From an uncultured Prevotella sp. (GTDB lineage Bacteria; Bacteroidota; Bacteroidia; Bacteroidales; Bacteroidaceae), in assembly GCA_905234355.1 (NCBI GenBank), contig CAJOHP010000092.1:2281-11082 (forward strand): 8,802 nucleotides of DNA, written 5' to 3'. This document shows positions 6,848 through 8,802 of this stretch, in pieces. Every line of letters starts with the position of its first letter. The first letter of the stretch is position 1. The position numbers and the translations under genes were made by a program. A model generated the notes under the pieces. That model was not told the DNA's origin. It did not search any database and was given only the letters and a program-made list of their open reading frames with translations.

Positions 6848-7468
6848 TCAGAGGAAGAGTATGGCCAGTGAGGCGCACACCAGTCCGACGAAGAATCCGG
6901 CAACGACCTGCGGCAGGGTGTGCTGTCGCAGTATCATGCGTGCCGAGCCGAGCACGCCCGCCACGACGAGCACGGCGCAGAGCCACCACACGGGGTTGAA
7001 GCCGAAGATGATCGAGAAGGCAAAGAGTGCTCCGGCCACGCCACCGATGGCCGCCATGTGTGTGGAGATTTTCCACCACACGTTGATGAGCAGGCACGTC
7101 ATCTGCACCATGAGTGCGGCGATGAGTATGCTGCCGATGAAGTGGTAGATGTGCATGCGATCCAGTAGCCAGATGCACACGAAGTAGCATGCTATGGAGA
7201 TGAAGTAGGGCACGAGTCGTCGCTCCCTGCGTCCCAGTTCGATGAGGGTCCATCCGCGGTGGCGTCGGTAGAAGTGTATGAGATAGCTGGGCAGCAGGAT
7301 GGTGAAGAAGTAGGCCACGGAGAGCACGAGCAGACGGTAGCTCACGGGCAGGAACTTCATGTAGCTGAGCGTGAAGAGGAGTATGAGTCCCACCAGTGGC
7401 AGGTAGAACGGAGTGAAGACGATGCTCACGATGCGTGCAGTGATGATGATGCTCTTCTCTCGCGTCAT
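6848..7468 (-). CDS. PAP2-superfamily-like integral membrane protein
   Basis: The 206-residue protein is strongly hydrophobic, with about six membrane segments (roughly 11-33, 45-66, 88-104, 108-130, 142-170 and 188-205). Two weak PAP2 phosphatase signatures remain: STH (135-137) where PSGH is usual, and S-A-R177-x5-His183-x3-Gln187 where SR-x5-H-x3-D is usual. The first motif (K-x6-RP) is at best represented by a basic patch, RRERRLVP (80-87). Catalysis as a lipid phosphatase is therefore uncertain; related Bacteroidales proteins are annotated as PAP2 family, and the changes may be normal for that branch. Its ATG overlaps the rpoN stop (ATGA), with GGAGG about 5 bp upstream lying inside the last rpoN codons, an unusually good ribosome site for this phylum. 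Confidence 0.75.
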   Translation of the reverse strand: MTREKSIIITARIVSIVFTPFYLPLVGLILLFTLSYMKFLPVSYRLLVLSVAYFFTILLPSYLIHFYRRHRGWTLIELGRRERRLVPYFISIACYFVCIWLLDRMHIYHFIGSILIAALMVQMTCLLINVWWKISTHMAAIGGVAGALFAFSIIFGFNPVWWLCAVLVVAGVLGSARMILRQHTLPQVVAGFFVGLVCASLAILFL

Positions 7469-8802
7469 GTCAGTCCTCCTTTCCTCAGTCTGGCCACGGG
7501 CAGTCCGAGCTGCTCGCGGTATTTGGCCACGGTGCGTCGGGCGATGGGGTATCCCATCTGCTTGAGCCGGTCGCTCAGTGCGTCGTCGCTGAGGGGCTTG
7601 TGCTGGTCCTCGCCCTCGATGAGGTCGCGCAGGGCGGCTTTTATCTCTCTTGTGGACAGCTCCTCGCCGCTCTCGGTCTTGTAGCCGTCGCTGAAGAAGA
7701 ATCGCAGCGGCAGCGTGCCCCAGCGGGTCTGCACATATTTGGAGTTGGTCACGCGCGAGATGGTGGGCAGGCTCAGTCCTGTGCGCTCGGCCACATCCTT
7801 GAGTATCATGGGCCGCAGTGATGCCTCGTCGCCGTCTTCAAAGAACTTGTGCTGCAGGCTGACGATGGCCTGCATGGTGAGCGAGAGGGTGCGTCGTCGC
7901 GTGCGTACAGCCTCGATGAAGCTCTGTGCGGCCTCCACCTTCTGCTTGGTGTAGAGCAGGGCCTCCTTCATCTGCCGGCTCATGCCTGCCTTGTTCTGCT
8001 GGTACTCGCTGAGCAGCTGTGCGAAGGAGGGTGAGACCTGGAGCTGCGGCACGTCGCCCGTATTGAGTGCGAAGGTCACGGTGCCGTCGTCCTGTGTGTC
8101 GACGACGAAGTCGGGGGTGATCTGCTGCATGGAGCGCCCCACGGTCTCGCCCATGGACGAGCCGGGCTTGGGGTTGAGGCGTCGCAGCTCGCGCTGCAGG
8201 GTGTGCACCTGGCTGTCGTCTATCTGCATGGCACTCTGTATCTTGTCCCAGTGCTTCTTGGTGAAGGCGTCGAAGTGTTCGGCGATGACCAGCCGCATCT
8301 GCTGGCAGATGGCTGCGCTGTGGGTGCCGTCGGCTATCTTCCGGTCTATCTGGAGCAGGAGGCACTCCTGCAGCGTGCGAGCGCCGATGCCGGGAGGGTC
8401 GAGCTGCTGCAGCTTGTGCAGCACCTGCTCCACGTCGGCCGGTGTGGCGTCGATGCCGTGATAGATGGCCAGCTCGTCGCTGACGGCCTCGATGGAGATG
8501 CGCAGCAGTCCGTCGCTGTCGAGCGACTGTATGAGATACTCCATGATGTATCGCTCGCGCTCGTCGAGCTCGAGTTCGCCCACCTGGTCGAGCATCTGGT
8601 CGTAGAAGGAGCGCGTGTCGCCATAGACCATCTCTTCGCGGTCGCCCGCTGCGCCCTGCATCTCGCGTCCGCCCTGATAGACGGGCAGCTCCTCGTCGTC
8701 GCGCCCTATGCCCTGCAGGGCCAGGTCGAGGGCATCGGCACGCTCCTCGCGCTCACGCTGCACGTCGTAGTCGTCGGACGGGGCGTCGCCGCTGTCGGGC
8801 GC
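7465..8802 (-). CDS. rpoN: RNA polymerase sigma-54 factor RpoN, N-terminus outside window
   Basis: Sigma-54 directs core polymerase to -24/-12 promoters and needs an AAA+ enhancer-binding activator to open DNA. The visible part, 445 codons ending at 7465, contains the core-binding region (from about codon 60), the central helix-turn-helix (LKDVAERTGLSLPTISRV, about 7749-7802) and the C-terminal RpoN box ARRTVAKYRE (7513-7542) that contacts the -24 element. The reading frame stays open to the window edge, so the glutamine-rich activator-interacting region I lies beyond it; a GTG at 8763 is not the true start, since the acidic linker continues upstream in frame. Ordinary sigma-54 factors have about 480-500 residues, so only a short piece is missing. 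No enhancer-binding protein is encoded in the window. Confidence 0.96.
   Translation of the reverse strand, partial: APDSGDAPSDDYDVQREREERADALDLALQGIGRDDEELPVYQGGREMQGAAGDREEMVYGDTRSFYDQMLDQVGELELDERERYIMEYLIQSLDSDGLLRISIEAVSDELAIYHGIDATPADVEQVLHKLQQLDPPGIGARTLQECLLLQIDRKIADGTHSAAICQQMRLVIAEHFDAFTKKHWDKIQSAMQIDDSQVHTLQRELRRLNPKPGSSMGETVGRSMQQITPDFVVDTQDDGTVTFALNTGDVPQLQVSPSFAQLLSEYQQNKAGMSRQMKEALLYTKQKVEAAQSFIEAVRTRRRTLSLTMQAIVSLQHKFFEDGDEASLRPMILKDVAERTGLSLPTISRVTNSKYVQTRWGTLPLRFFFSDGYKTESGEELSTREIKAALRDLIEGEDQHKPLSDDALSDRLKQMGYPIARRTVAKYREQLGLPVARLRKGGLT

Overview
The window looks like chromosome of a high-GC member of the Bacteroidales, most like the Prevotellaceae. Three things point there. 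The three start regions with space for a promoter carry Bacteroidetes-type -7 elements (TAnnTTTG) in AT-rich DNA. Strong Shine-Dalgarno sites are rare. The proteins (AsnC-family regulator, Mip/FKBP paralogues, zinc-less CobB-like sirtuin, PurE, IspG with a remnant extra domain, sigma-54) read like Bacteroidales versions. The placement rests on remembered family sequences, not on a search.

Layout. (1) 1-1284, minus: an Lrp/AsnC regulator followed by a class I glutamine amidotransferase (peptidase C26 family) that runs off the left edge; the two overlap by ATGA. (2) 1359-3981, minus: three consecutive FKBP-type prolyl isomerases, predicted cytoplasmic, lipoprotein and periplasmic in transcription order, closed by a strong hairpin terminator directly upstream of the lrp promoter. 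(3) 3982-4107: a divergent promoter region with two palindromes centred exactly 20 bp apart. (4) 4108-4812, plus: a sirtuin-type NAD-dependent deacylase, the only plus-strand gene. (5) 4813-4892: an 80-bp convergent gap filled mostly by a GC-rich palindromic repeat. (6) 4893-8802, minus: rpoN (start beyond the right edge), a PAP2-like membrane protein, purE and ispG, closely packed and probably co-transcribed.

The genes are mainly housekeeping: protein folding in the envelope and cytoplasm, purine synthesis, isoprenoid synthesis, deacylation and two transcription regulators. I see no CRISPR array, insertion sequence, tRNA, rRNA, phage gene or defence system, and no clear undescribed system. 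The points most worth checking are the shrunken, repeat-bearing extra domain in IspG, the paired palindromes between fklB and the sirtuin, the inverted repeat framing the lrp promoter, the compartment-spanning FKBP operon, and lineage-specific changes in the sirtuin and amidotransferase. No gene-free stretch exceeds about 130 bp.
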